From: Amycolatopsis vastitatis
GTDB lineage: Bacteria; Actinomycetota; Actinomycetes; Mycobacteriales; Pseudonocardiaceae
Assembly (NCBI RefSeq): GCF_002234595.1
Contig: NZ_NMUL01000031.1
Coordinates: forward strand, 1-64,000
Length of the DNA: 64,000 nucleotides
Reading direction: 5' to 3'
The position numbers and the translations under genes were made by a program. Below, piece by piece: positions 1-7,963 of this stretch; the first letter of the stretch is position 1; each line of letters begins with the position of its first letter. A model generated the notes under the pieces. That model saw nothing but the letters and a program-made list of their open reading frames with translations. It made no database searches and was not told the origin of the DNA.

Positions 1-62
1 AGGACATCCTCCCTCCAGACCACCGTCTGGAATCAAGGTGTCCGGCCCCAAGGGGCAACCCC

Positions 63-295
63 ACACGTGTGATTGGAAGGGCATCACACGTGCTTGGAGG
101 GTCGACTCGCGTGCTTGGAGGGTCGACTCGCGTGCCTGGAAGGTCGGCTCGTGTACCCGGGATGGTCGGCTCGTGTGATTTGGGGCCGGAACTCGCGTGA
201 TGGGGCTGGAACTCGCGTGTTTGAGGGCGGAACTTGTGTGGGTGGGGGCGGAACTTGCGTGATTGAGGGCGGGATTCGCGTGTTTGGGGTCAGGC
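63..295. repeat. Degenerate tandem extragenic repeat, about 11 units of 20-22 bp
   Basis: About eleven imperfect units built on the core ACTCGCGTG followed by a G-rich stretch (TTGGAGGGTCG in the best copies) run up to the 3' end of the MocR-type gene. The units drift from left to right (ACACGTGTG, ACTCGCGTG, ACTTGCGTG), so this is an old array. Both strands stay open for long distances, but these readings are repetitive and carry no recognisable domain, so I do not call a gene. Bases 1-62 hold only a small hairpin (TCCAGAC/GTCTGGA, 14-31). The function is unknown. Confidence 0.75.
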
Positions 296-1672
296 GGTGA
301 TTTCCCAGAGGGCTTCCACCAGGTGCTGGGTTGCGCCGGCGAAGGCGTGTTTCGGGGTTGCCGCGTAGCCGACGATCAGGCCGCCCGGGCCGTCCGGGGT
401 CATCCAGTAGCTGCCCAGGCCTTCGATGCCGATCGAGCGGCGGCGGCAGGCCGCCAGGGCCGTTGCCTCCGAGGGGCCGTCCGGGGGCAGCATCAGCAGC
501 AGGTGCAGGCCCGCCGCGATGCCGTACGGCCGGACCGAGTCCGGCAAGGCCGCCAGGAGCCGAGCGCGGCGGGAGCGGTATTCCGCGCGGCTGCGGCGGA
601 TGTGCTGGTCGTAGGCACCCGAGTCGATCAGCTCGGCCAGTGCCAGCTGGTTGAGCAACGCCGGGCGCGAACCGCTGTCGGCCATCGCCGCGCGGACCGG
701 CTCCACCAGGGTCCGCGGCAGCACCAGCCACGCCAGCCGCAGCGCCGGGGCCAGGGTCTTGCTCGCCGTGCCCGCGTACACCACCCGCTCCGGCGCCAGC
801 GCCTGCAGCGCCCCGACCTGCTGGCGGTCGAAGCGGAACTCGCCGTCGTAGTCGTCTTCCAGCACCACCGCGCCCGATTCGCTCGCCCAGCGGGCCAGTG
901 CCGCCCGCCGGGGCGGGGCCAGGGTGACGCCGGTGGGGTACTGGTGCGCCGCCGTCACGACCGCCGCCGGACTGTCCAAAGCGGACACGTCCATCCCGTG
1001 CTCGTCGACCGGGACGCCGACGACCCGCGGTCCCTGCGCCGCCGCGATCGACCGGTACGTGGCCAGGGAAGGGTTTTCGAACGCCATCTCGCCGACGCCC
1101 AGGCCGGACAGCGCCCGCGACACCACCGCGACGGCGTGCGAATACCCGTGGCACACCACGATCCGCGCCGGGTCGGCGACCACCCCGCGGGCGCGGGCGA
1201 GGTAGCCGGCGAGGGTGTCCCGCAGCTCCGGTGCGCCCAGTTCCGACTCGTAGCCGAACGCCGCCGCCGGGGTCCGCAGCAGAGCCCGCCGGGTCGCGGT
1301 GATCCAGGCCTGGCGGGGGAACGCCGTCAGGTCCGGGCGGCCCGGCCGCAGGTCCCAGCGCGGCGCCGGGTCGCGCGGCGCCTGCCGGGGCGCGGACTGG
1401 GGGAGTGAGCCCGCCGTCGCCACCCGGGTCGGCGCGCCCTGGGCCGTGCGCAGGTAGCCCTCGGCGGCGAGGTCGGCGTACACGCGGGTGACCGTTCCGC
1501 GGGCGACGCCCAGGTCGTGCGCCAGCGCGCGGGTCGACGGCACCGCCGCGCCCGGCTGCCACCGGCCCTCGCGGATGGCCGCGCGGATCGCCGCCGCGAG
1601 GCCGCTGCGGCCCGTCGAGGGCTGCCAGCCGAGGTGGACGTCGAGCCCCGAACTGGACCACGAATCAGTCAT
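290..1672 (-). CDS. MocR/GntR-type transcriptional regulator with aminotransferase-like domain
   Basis: A 460-residue regulator of the MocR class. Residues about 20-85 form a GntR winged helix (PSTRALAHDLGVARGTVTRV) and the rest is a fold-type I aminotransferase domain with the TASKTLAPALRLAW segment that carries the PLP lysine near residue 300. Members bind PLP and control vitamin B6, taurine, GABA or related genes. I chose ATG 1672 because the longer reading would run through the operator. It is divergent from a carboxymuconolactone-decarboxylase-like gene 46 bp away, and the shared gap holds a large palindrome, so that gene is its probable target. The ligand cannot be told from the sequence. 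Confidence 0.92.
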   Translation of the reverse strand: MTDSWSSSGLDVHLGWQPSTGRSGLAAAIRAAIREGRWQPGAAVPSTRALAHDLGVARGTVTRVYADLAAEGYLRTAQGAPTRVATAGSLPQSAPRQAPRDPAPRWDLRPGRPDLTAFPRQAWITATRRALLRTPAAAFGYESELGAPELRDTLAGYLARARGVVADPARIVVCHGYSHAVAVVSRALSGLGVGEMAFENPSLATYRSIAAAQGPRVVGVPVDEHGMDVSALDSPAAVVTAAHQYPTGVTLAPPRRAALARWASESGAVVLEDDYDGEFRFDRQQVGALQALAPERVVYAGTASKTLAPALRLAWLVLPRTLVEPVRAAMADSGSRPALLNQLALAELIDSGAYDQHIRRSRAEYRSRRARLLAALPDSVRPYGIAAGLHLLLMLPPDGPSEATALAACRRRSIGIEGLGSYWMTPDGPGGLIVGYAATPKHAFAGATQHLVEALWEITA

Positions 1673-1700
1673 GTGACTGGACCATACCTGTGGTCCAGTC
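1652..1700. promoter_or_regulatory. MocR operator: two direct repeats plus one inverted repeat
   Basis: ACTGGACCA occurs at 1652-1660 and again at 1676-1684, a 24 bp period, and its inverse TGGTCCAGT lies at 1691-1699. The last two make a perfect palindrome with 10 bp arms (GACTGGACCA at 1675-1684, TGGTCCAGTC at 1691-1700). Direct repeats plus an inverted copy are the arrangement known for MocR proteins such as PdxR and TauR. The site covers the regulator's own start and the presumed -10 of the divergent gene (TAGCGT, 1706-1711). Confidence 0.75.
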
Positions 1701-1718
1701 GCCGCTAGCGTGGACGGC

Positions 1719-2180
1719 ATGACCAAGCGAATCGGACTCGGGGGCGCGCCCGAGCTCTACCAGGCGATGGCCGGCCTGCAGGCCGAGGTGAACAAAGCCG
1801 GGGCCAACGCGGGGCTCGACCCGAAACTCCTGGAACTGGTGAAGACGCGCGCGTCGCAGATCAACGGCTGCGCGTACTGCCTCGACATGCACTCCCGTGA
1901 CGCGCTCGAGCTGGGTGAGTCGCCGCGGCGGCTGTTCGTGCTCGACGGCTGGCGCGAGACCGACCTGTTCACCGAGCAGGAGCAGGCCGCCCTGGCCCTC
2001 ACCGAGGCGATGACCAAGCTGTCCGCGACGCAGACCGTGCCCGACGACGTCTACGAGCAGGCGGCGAAGGTGTTCACCGAGGACCAGTACCGCGCGGTCG
2101 CGTGGGAGATCATCGCGATCAACAGCTGGAACCGGATGACCATCACCAGCCACACGCCGCTGCCGAAGCGGGACGAGTGA
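1719..2180 (+). CDS. Carboxymuconolactone decarboxylase family (AhpD-like) protein
   Basis: A 153-residue all-helical protein of the CMD/AhpD family. The hallmark CAYCLDMH places a CxxC pair at Cys51/Cys54 with His58 behind it, the thiol-peroxidase or disulfide-reductase motif of the AhpD branch. It probably reduces peroxides or handles a small carbonyl substrate in the cytosol. The start is ATG 1719, seven bases after TAGCGT, which suggests a leaderless message. Its stop overlaps the GTG of the next gene (GTGA), so the two are translationally coupled. It is divergent from the MocR-type regulator, its likely controller. Confidence 0.9.
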   Translation: MTKRIGLGGAPELYQAMAGLQAEVNKAGANAGLDPKLLELVKTRASQINGCAYCLDMHSRDALELGESPRRLFVLDGWRETDLFTEQEQAALALTEAMTKLSATQTVPDDVYEQAAKVFTEDQYRAVAWEIIAINSWNRMTITSHTPLPKRDE

Positions 2181-2914
2181 CCGCCGCCGCGCTCAAGGCG
2201 CTGCACGTCCCCGGCAAGCCGCTGGTGCTGCCCAACGTCTGGGACGCCGACACCGCGAAGCTCGTCGAGGCCGCCGGGTTCCCGGCGGTGGCGACCAGCT
2301 CGGTCGCCGTCGCGGCCGCGCTCGGGTTCCCCGACGGTGAAGCGGCGCCCGCCGACGAGATGTTCGCTGCCGCCGCGCGGATCGCGAAGGCGGTCGGCGT
2401 TCCGGTCACCGTCGACGCGGAGTCGGGCTACGGCCTCTCCGGCGCTGAACTGGCGGGCCGGCTGCTCGACGCCGGTGCGGTCGGCTGCAACTTCGAGGAC
2501 ACCGACCACGCCACCGGCGACGTCCGGCCGGTCGGCGAGCAGGCGGCCCGGATCGCCGCCCTGCGCGAGGCGGCGGGCGACGGCCTGGTGATCAACGCCC
2601 GCGTCGACTCCTTCCGCGGCGTGGATCCGAAAGAGGCGCTCGAAGCAGGCGTCGCCCGGGCGAAGGCCTACCTCGAAGCGGGCGCCGACTGCGTCTACCC
2701 GATTCACCTGCGCACGCCGGAGCTGATCGCGGAGTTCGTGCGGGGGACCGGAGGGGCGGTCAACACGGCCGCCTGGCCGGGCAGCCCGGGCCTCGAAGGC
2801 CTCGCCGAACTGGGGGTGGCGAGGATTTCGCTGGGTGGCGGGCTGTGGCAGTACCTGCGGAAGCAGTTCGAGGCGGCCGTCACCGGCGTCGCCAAGGGCA
2901 AGCTGCCGTACTGA
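2177..2914 (+). CDS. Isocitrate lyase/PEP mutase superfamily protein
   Basis: A 245-residue TIM-barrel enzyme of the PEP mutase/isocitrate lyase superfamily. LVLPNVWDADTAKLVE at the start, VTVDAESGYG and the CNFEDTDH segment give the Mg-binding acidic residues; the group includes 2-methylisocitrate lyase, oxaloacetate decarboxylase and phosphonopyruvate enzymes. It is shorter than true isocitrate lyase and lacks the KKCGH motif seen in the aceA gene near 61.3 kb, so that activity is unlikely. GTG 2177 overlaps the stop of the previous gene. Substrate unknown; cleavage of a C-C bond next to a carboxylate is the family expectation. Confidence 0.88.
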   Translation: MTAAALKALHVPGKPLVLPNVWDADTAKLVEAAGFPAVATSSVAVAAALGFPDGEAAPADEMFAAAARIAKAVGVPVTVDAESGYGLSGAELAGRLLDAGAVGCNFEDTDHATGDVRPVGEQAARIAALREAAGDGLVINARVDSFRGVDPKEALEAGVARAKAYLEAGADCVYPIHLRTPELIAEFVRGTGGAVNTAAWPGSPGLEGLAELGVARISLGGGLWQYLRKQFEAAVTGVAKGKLPY

Positions 2915-2919
2915 AATGG

Positions 2920-2968
2920 CCGAAGGCCGTCGCGAGGGGATCGGGAACACCCTCGCGACGGCCTTCGG
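2920..2968. terminator. Bidirectional terminator hairpin
   Basis: A perfect 19 bp stem (CCGAAGGCCGTCGCGAGGG at 2920-2938, complement at 2950-2968) with an 11-base loop lies between the convergent PEP-mutase-like gene and the symporter gene. It has no long T run, as usual in actinobacteria. Confidence 0.85.
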
Positions 2969-2980
2969 GGTCGGTGGAGG

Positions 2981-4591
2981 TTAGTGGACGACCGCCTTCT
3001 CGGCGCCCGCGCCGGTCAGGGAGCGGACCTCCATCTCGGCGTACTTCTTCTCGTCGTGCTCCTTGGACAGGACCGTGCCCAGCCAGCCCAGGATGAACGC
3101 GGCGGGGATCGAGACGATGCCCGGGTTGCTCAGGGGGAACCAGGCGAAGTCCGCGCTCTTGATCATCGACGTGCTCTTGCCCGACACCGCGGGCGAGAAG
3201 ACGATCAGCACGATCGTGATGGCCAGGCCGCCGTAGATCGACCACAGCGCGCCCTGGGTGTTGAACCGCTTCCAGAACAGCGAGTAGAGGATCGTCGGCA
3301 GGTTCGCCGACGCCGCGACGGCGAAGGCCAGCGCGACCAGGAACGCCACGTTCTGCCCATTGGCCAGGATGCCGCCGCCGATGGCGAGGGCGCCGATCAC
3401 CACCGCGGTGATCCGGGCGACCTTGACCTCCGAGTCCGGCGACGTCTTGCCCCGCTTGACCACGTTCGCGTAGACGTCGTGGGCGAAGGACGCCGACGCC
3501 GTGATCGTCAGGCCGGCGACCACCGCGAGGATGGTCGCGAACGCGACCGCGGAGATCAGGCCCAGCAGCACCGGCCCGCCCAGTTCGAGCGCGAGCAGCG
3601 GAGCGGCGGAGTTGACCCCGCCCGGTGCCTTCTTGATCGTGTCCGGCCCGACGAGCGCGCCGGCGCCGTAGCCGAGGACCAGCGTGAACAGGTAGAACAC
3701 GCCGATCAGCACGATCGCCCAGACCACCGAGCGGCGTGCGTCGCGGGCCGTGGGCACCGTGTAGAAGCGCATCAGCACGTGCGGCAGGCCCGCCGTCCCC
3801 AGCACCAGCGCGATGCCGAGGGAGAGGAAGTCCAGCTTCGAGGTCCCGTTGGTGCCGTACTGCTTGCCCGGGCCGAGCAACGTCTGCCCGGCCTTGCCCG
3901 CCTTGTCGACCGCGGCCTGCAGCAGCTGGGAGAAGTTGAAGCCGTACTTGCCGAGCACCCAGAGCGTGATCACGAGCGCGCCGACGATGAGCAGCCCGGC
4001 CTTGATGATCTGCACCCAGGTGGTGCCCTTCATGCCGCCGATCAGCACGTAGGCGATCATGATCACGCCGACCACGGCGATCACCAGTGCCTGCGCGCCC
4101 TTGCCTTCGACGCCGAGCAGCAGCGCGACGAGACCGCCCGCGCCCGCCATCTGCGCGAGCAGGTAGAAGAACGACACGATCAGCGTCGACGTCGCGGCCG
4201 CGGCCCGCACCGGGCGCTGCTTCATCCGGAACGCGAGGACGTCGCCCATGGTGAACTTGCCGGTGTTGCGCAGCAGTTCCGCGACCAGCAGCAGCGCGAC
4301 GAGCCAGGCGACCAGGAAGCCGATGGAGTAGAGGAAGCCGTCGTAGCCGTTGATGGCGATCGCGCCGGCGATGCCGAGGAACGACGCCGCCGAAAGGTAG
4401 TCACCCGAGATCGCGATGCCGTTCTGCGGGCCGGTGAACGCGCGGCCGGCGGCGTAGTAGTCCGACGCCGTCTTCGTGTTGCGGCTGGCCCGGAACACGA
4501 TCACCAGGGTGATGAGCACGAAGGCGGCGAAGATCAGGATGTTGAGGAGCGGGTTGCTGCCCTCAACGCCTGCGGCGAGTGTCGCGGTCAT
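2981..4591 (-). CDS. Cation/acetate symporter (ActP/MctC-like, sodium:solute symporter family)
   Basis: A 536-residue integral membrane protein of the sodium:solute symporter family, with about 13 hydrophobic segments. ASDYYAAGRAFTGPQNGIAISGDYLSAASFLG near the N-terminus and GTAGLPHVLMRFYTVP in the middle are the segments shared by acetate/short-chain monocarboxylate carriers (ActP, MctC). It should import acetate, and perhaps propionate or pyruvate, with a cation. Its ATG overlaps the stop of the DUF485 gene by ATGA, the same order as yjcH-actP of E. coli. The glyoxylate-shunt genes at 59-64 kb would use the imported acetate. Substrate choice among monocarboxylates is inferred. Confidence 0.9.
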   Translation of the reverse strand: MTATLAAGVEGSNPLLNILIFAAFVLITLVIVFRASRNTKTASDYYAAGRAFTGPQNGIAISGDYLSAASFLGIAGAIAINGYDGFLYSIGFLVAWLVALLLVAELLRNTGKFTMGDVLAFRMKQRPVRAAAATSTLIVSFFYLLAQMAGAGGLVALLLGVEGKGAQALVIAVVGVIMIAYVLIGGMKGTTWVQIIKAGLLIVGALVITLWVLGKYGFNFSQLLQAAVDKAGKAGQTLLGPGKQYGTNGTSKLDFLSLGIALVLGTAGLPHVLMRFYTVPTARDARRSVVWAIVLIGVFYLFTLVLGYGAGALVGPDTIKKAPGGVNSAAPLLALELGGPVLLGLISAVAFATILAVVAGLTITASASFAHDVYANVVKRGKTSPDSEVKVARITAVVIGALAIGGGILANGQNVAFLVALAFAVAASANLPTILYSLFWKRFNTQGALWSIYGGLAITIVLIVFSPAVSGKSTSMIKSADFAWFPLSNPGIVSIPAAFILGWLGTVLSKEHDEKKYAEMEVRSLTGAGAEKAVVH

Positions 4592-4935
4592 GCCTGCTCC
4601 TTCTCGATGTCCTCACGGATCTTTTCGGCGACCGGGTCCAGCTTCCGGTTGGCGTACCGGACGTAGAGGCCGGTGATCACGAACGTCGAGACGAACTGCA
4701 GCAGGCCGAAGATCAGGCCGACGTTGATGTTGCCGAACACCTTCGTGCTCATGAAACCGTGCGCGTAGTCCGCGAGGAGCACGTACAGCAGGTACCAGAG
4801 GAGGAAGACCGCCGTCATCGGGAAGACGAACCGGCGCAGGCGGCTGCGCAGCTCACGGAACTCGGTGCTTTCGTGCGCGCGATCCCAGATGGTTTCTGAC
4901 GTGTCCGGGGGCCCGCCGGTGTCCGTCGTGCTCAT
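4588..4935 (-). CDS. DUF485 domain small membrane protein (YjcH-like)
   Basis: A 115-residue protein with two predicted membrane helices (FPMTAVFLLWYLLYVLLA and INVGLIFGLLQFVSTFVITG) and a charged C-terminus. This is the DUF485 layout of YjcH, which is encoded directly before acetate symporters in many bacteria and is thought to assist them. ATG 4935 is followed by an acidic, soluble N-terminal stretch of about 40 residues. It overlaps the downstream symporter gene by 4 bp and is surely cotranslated with it. Confidence 0.88.
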   Translation of the reverse strand: MSTTDTGGPPDTSETIWDRAHESTEFRELRSRLRRFVFPMTAVFLLWYLLYVLLADYAHGFMSTKVFGNINVGLIFGLLQFVSTFVITGLYVRYANRKLDPVAEKIREDIEKEQA

Positions 4936-5005
4936 CGCTGCTCCCTGCGACTTTGCGGAAAGTGACCTGCGACACCGTAGGGACGCGTGAGGCTCGCGTG
5001 AAGGA

Positions 5006-6730
5006 TCAGCGGCTCAACAGCCGGGTCAGACGACGAACGGTTGACGAACGGTCGGGCGGTCCCGCCGAGTGGGGTTCGTCCAGGTGGAGGCGCAGCATCG
5101 CCGCCGTCGACCAGGCCGGCGGCCTGCCCCGCAACGAGACCAGCGCCATTACGCCGAACGCCAACGGTACCGACCAGGGTGCCGGTTGCTGCACCAAGAT
5201 CGCCACCCAGCCTCGCAACGACGGCCCGGCGAGGGCGAACAGGATCGAGCCCGATGACGCGACGAGCCCGGTCAGCACGCCGGCGATCCCGCCCGCCGCG
5301 GTCAGGCGCGGCCACCAGATACCGAGCACGAGCAGCGGGCAGAACGTCGACGCGGCGACGGTGAAGCCCCACGTGACCAGGACGCCGGCGTCGAGCTCGG
5401 CCGAGCGCAGCGCCAGCAGCACCATCACCCCGGCGACACCGAACACGGCGATCCGCAGCCGCCGCAGCTCGCCGGGCACGAGGTCGTAGGCGATCGCGCC
5501 GGACATCACCAGCAGCAGGCCGAGTGACGTCGCCAGGAACGCGGCGAACGCGCCGGCCGTCAGCAGTGCCGTGAACAGGCCGCCGGCCCAGCCACTGTCC
5601 ACTTGGTACGGCAGCGCGACGACCACGGTGTCGGTCGCGCCGGAGAGGTACAGCCCGGGGAGGAGCACGCGGCCGAGGACGCCGTAGACGCCGGGGAAGA
5701 GGTAGAAGATGCCGAGCAGGGCGACCGTGATCGCTGCGGTGCGGCGCGCGGCGCGGCCGTCCGGGCTGGTGTGGAAGCGCATCAGGACGTGCGGCAGGCC
5801 CATCGTGCCCAGCATGGTCGCGACGAGCACGGCCCAGGTGCCGAGCAGCGGGTAGCCCTGGTCGCCGAGGTCGAGCAGCGGCCGCCGCCAGTCGGGGCCG
5901 CCGAGTGCCGCGCCGCCGCGGACCGCCGGGACGGCCGCACCGGTCCCGAACACGACCTCGTCCTGGCTGCGCGCGGTGAATTCGCCCGGCTGGAGGAGTT
6001 CGACGACGCCGTTGCGGCGGACGGGGGTCGGTTCGCGGATCTCCATGGTGACGTCGACCTCGAACCGCACCGGTGTCTCGCGGGCGAAGTGGGTGAACTC
6101 GACGGGGTTGAGCGCGTCGGTCCGGTTGACCGCGCCGGCCTGCAGCACCAGCCAGATCGCCGGGACGAGGAACAGCAGCAGCTTCAACACGAACTGGAAC
6201 GCCTGCACGTACGTCGCCGCGCGCATGCCGCCCAGCGCCAGGGTGACGCTGACCGCCGCGCCGGCCAGCACCACGCCGACCCAGTACGGGGTGCCGCCGA
6301 CCGCGGCGAGCACCAGGCCGGCGGTGCGGAACTGCGGGACGACGTAGATCGTGCCGATCACGAGCACGACGACGGCGGTGAGGCGGCGCAACGCGGGGGA
6401 GTTGAGCCGGGCTTCGGCGAAGTCGGGGACGGTCAGCGCGCCCGACCGCCGCATCGGCGCGGCGACCAGCACGAGCATCGCGATGTAGCCGGCGGTGAAG
6501 CCGACCGGGTACCAGAGCGCGCCGATGCCGTCCTTGACGACGAGCCCGGCGACGCCGAGGAACGACGCGGCCGACAGGTACTCGCCCGAGACGGCGGCCG
6601 AGTTCACCAGCGGCGAGATCCGCCGGGACGCCACGAGGAAGTCCGACGTCGTGCGCATCGCGGCGACCCCGCGGACGCCGATGAGCAGCGTCACGAGCAC
6701 GACCGGCGCGACGGCGAGCGCGACGCCCAC
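5006..6730 (-). CDS. Second sodium:solute symporter (acetate-type)
   Basis: A 574-residue symporter related to the one at 2.98-4.59 kb: it shares TTSDFLVASRRISPLVNSAAVSGEYLSAASFLG and TMGLPHVLMRFHTSPDGRAARR. It differs in a polar loop of about 60 residues in its middle (near 200-260, with FEVDVTMEIREPTPVRRNG). The start is GTG 6730. It lies downstream of a small two-helix membrane protein and the LytS/LytTR genes, from which a palindromic repeat (6754-6836) separates it. The likely substrate is a monocarboxylate, sensed or controlled by that two-component system; this is inference from order and orientation. Confidence 0.87.
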   Translation of the reverse strand: MGVALAVAPVVLVTLLIGVRGVAAMRTTSDFLVASRRISPLVNSAAVSGEYLSAASFLGVAGLVVKDGIGALWYPVGFTAGYIAMLVLVAAPMRRSGALTVPDFAEARLNSPALRRLTAVVVLVIGTIYVVPQFRTAGLVLAAVGGTPYWVGVVLAGAAVSVTLALGGMRAATYVQAFQFVLKLLLFLVPAIWLVLQAGAVNRTDALNPVEFTHFARETPVRFEVDVTMEIREPTPVRRNGVVELLQPGEFTARSQDEVVFGTGAAVPAVRGGAALGGPDWRRPLLDLGDQGYPLLGTWAVLVATMLGTMGLPHVLMRFHTSPDGRAARRTAAITVALLGIFYLFPGVYGVLGRVLLPGLYLSGATDTVVVALPYQVDSGWAGGLFTALLTAGAFAAFLATSLGLLLVMSGAIAYDLVPGELRRLRIAVFGVAGVMVLLALRSAELDAGVLVTWGFTVAASTFCPLLVLGIWWPRLTAAGGIAGVLTGLVASSGSILFALAGPSLRGWVAILVQQPAPWSVPLAFGVMALVSLRGRPPAWSTAAMLRLHLDEPHSAGPPDRSSTVRRLTRLLSR

Positions 6731-6753
6731 TACCGCGCCCCGCCGGTTTCATG

Positions 6754-6836
6754 CGCCCCAATGTGGCGTTGGGTGCGTTGGACGCAACCAACGCCACATT
6801 GGGTGCGTTGGACGCAACCAACGCCACATTGGGGCG
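6754..6836. repeat. Palindromic extragenic repeat with 19 bp terminal inverted repeats, copy 1
   Basis: The element starts with CGCCCCAATGTGGCGTTGG (6754-6772) and ends with its exact complement (6818-6836). Between them the unit GTGCGTTGGACGCAACCAACGCCACATTGG is repeated, and GCGTTGGACGC is itself nearly palindromic. A second copy, broken by an insertion sequence, lies at 22349-22428. It sits between two genes of one likely operon. I know similar repeats from Amycolatopsis genomes, though this was not checked. Confidence 0.85.
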
Positions 6837-6860
6837 TTTGGGGCCATCGGGAGCCGCGGG

Positions 6861-7211
6861 TCACTGGTCGTCCTCGAGGCGTTCGGCGCGGCGGAGCTGC
6901 CAGCGGGCCAGCAGGGCCATCGCCGGGTACGGCAGGACCGCCAGCATCAGCCACGACAGCGGAATCCCCAGCAGCCGCACGGTGTCCAGGCCGGGGAACG
7001 CCGCGAACAGCCCGGGCAGGCCGAGCAGCAGCGCGAACATCAGCACCAGCGCGGGGACGCCGCGACGGCGTTGCGCGCGGTACAGCGCGGTGGCGCGCTG
7101 GGTGTCGCTCGCGGGGAGGCGCGGTTGCCGCCAGCGGCCGCGTGACCGGCGTCGCGCGTGGGCGAGCCGGGTTTGCGGGCTGGTCACGGCGACCCGGCGG
7201 ATCTTGCTCAT
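6861..7211 (-). CDS. Small two-helix membrane protein next to symporter and LytTR genes
   Basis: A 116-residue protein with an arginine-rich N-terminus of about 50 residues, then two hydrophobic segments (VPALVLMFALLLGLPGLFAAF and IPLSWLMLAVLPYPAMALL) and a charged tail. No named domain is recognised. Size, topology and place just upstream of the second symporter match DUF485-type partner proteins, so it may be that symporter's small subunit (inference). It overlaps the response-regulator gene by 4 bp. Confidence 0.75.
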   Translation of the reverse strand: MSKIRRVAVTSPQTRLAHARRRSRGRWRQPRLPASDTQRATALYRAQRRRGVPALVLMFALLLGLPGLFAAFPGLDTVRLLGIPLSWLMLAVLPYPAMALLARWQLRRAERLEDDQ

Positions 7212-7963
7212 CGCGGGCCCGGTCCGAGCTGGCCGCGCTGGGCGGCTTCCAGCAGCCTGTCCCGCAGGTCGCGGGCGTGGCGGCGGCTGACCGGGACGTC
7301 GCCGGCCTCGGTGTGGGCCAGCAGGCCGCCCGCCGTGTCGCTCCGCAGCTCCAGGACCGCGCCGACCGCCAGCAGGAAACCGCGGTGGACCCGGCTGAAC
7401 CCGGTGCCCTCCCAGTACTCCTCGAGCCGCGAGATCGGCATCCGCACCAGGTGGACGCCGCCGCGGGTGTGCAGCCGGACGTAGTCGCCGTGAGCCTCCA
7501 CGAACAGGACGTCGTCGCGGCGGACATAGCGCGTCCGGCCGCCGGACTCCACCGGCAGCGCGGCCATCGCGTCCGGGGTCGGGCGCGACGACGGCGTCGC
7601 CATCCGCAGCACCTTCGCCAGCGCCGCCGAAAGCCGTTCGGCGCGGACCGGCTTGAGCAGGTAGTCGACGGCGCCGATGCCGTACGCCGTCACCGCGTGC
7701 CCGTCGTGCGCCGTGACGAACACGATCACCGGCGGCTCGCTCAGCTTCGCCAGCAGCGACGCCAGCTCCAAGCCGTCCAGACCGGGCATCGAGATGTCCA
7801 GGAACACCGCGTCGAAACGGTCGGCCTGAAGCAGCTTCAACGCCTTCAGCGCGTCGGCCGCGCCGACGACTTCACCGACTTCGGGCGCTTCGCCGAGCAT
7901 GCGGCAGAGCTCGTCCAGAGCGGGTGGCAGGTCGTCGACCGCGAGCACGCGAAGCCCCGTCAC
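7208..7963 (-). CDS. LytTR-family response regulator
   Basis: A 251-residue DNA-binding response regulator. Residues 1-120 are a receiver domain with the acidic pair Asp10/Asp11, phospho-acceptor Asp56 (VFLDISMPG), Thr84 and Lys104 (YLLKP). Residues about 145-245 are a LytTR domain (RYVRRDDVLFVEAHGDYVRLHT, then SRVHRGFLLAV), which binds direct repeats in promoters. GTG 7963 overlaps the stop of the histidine kinase (GTGA). The most direct target is the downstream membrane protein/symporter pair. LytTR systems often sense small carboxylates, as BtsSR and YpdAB do, which fits a monocarboxylate carrier nearby. Confidence 0.92.
   Translation of the reverse strand: MTGLRVLAVDDLPPALDELCRMLGEAPEVGEVVGAADALKALKLLQADRFDAVFLDISMPGLDGLELASLLAKLSEPPVIVFVTAHDGHAVTAYGIGAVDYLLKPVRAERLSAALAKVLRMATPSSRPTPDAMAALPVESGGRTRYVRRDDVLFVEAHGDYVRLHTRGGVHLVRMPISRLEEYWEGTGFSRVHRGFLLAVGAVLELRSDTAGGLLAHTEAGDVPVSRRHARDLRDRLLEAAQRGQLGPGPR

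Noticed and set aside
63..295. CRISPR array
   Set aside because: Units are contiguous and degenerate with no unique spacers, and no cas genes are present.
84..1661. Very long open frames antisense or frame-shifted to the MocR gene
   Set aside because: High GC keeps all frames open. These readings have wrong third-base bias, are rich in Arg/Gly/Pro and show no domain; the MocR frame has clear HTH and PLP motifs.
2984..4666. 560-codon frame opposite the first symporter
   Set aside because: Its product is an Arg/Asp/His-rich string without hydrophobic pattern, the mirror of the symporter codons.
6740..6840. Peptide repeats of NATLGALDATNATLG type at ends of open frames
   Set aside because: They are translations of the palindromic extragenic element, not protein domains; the genes have better starts.
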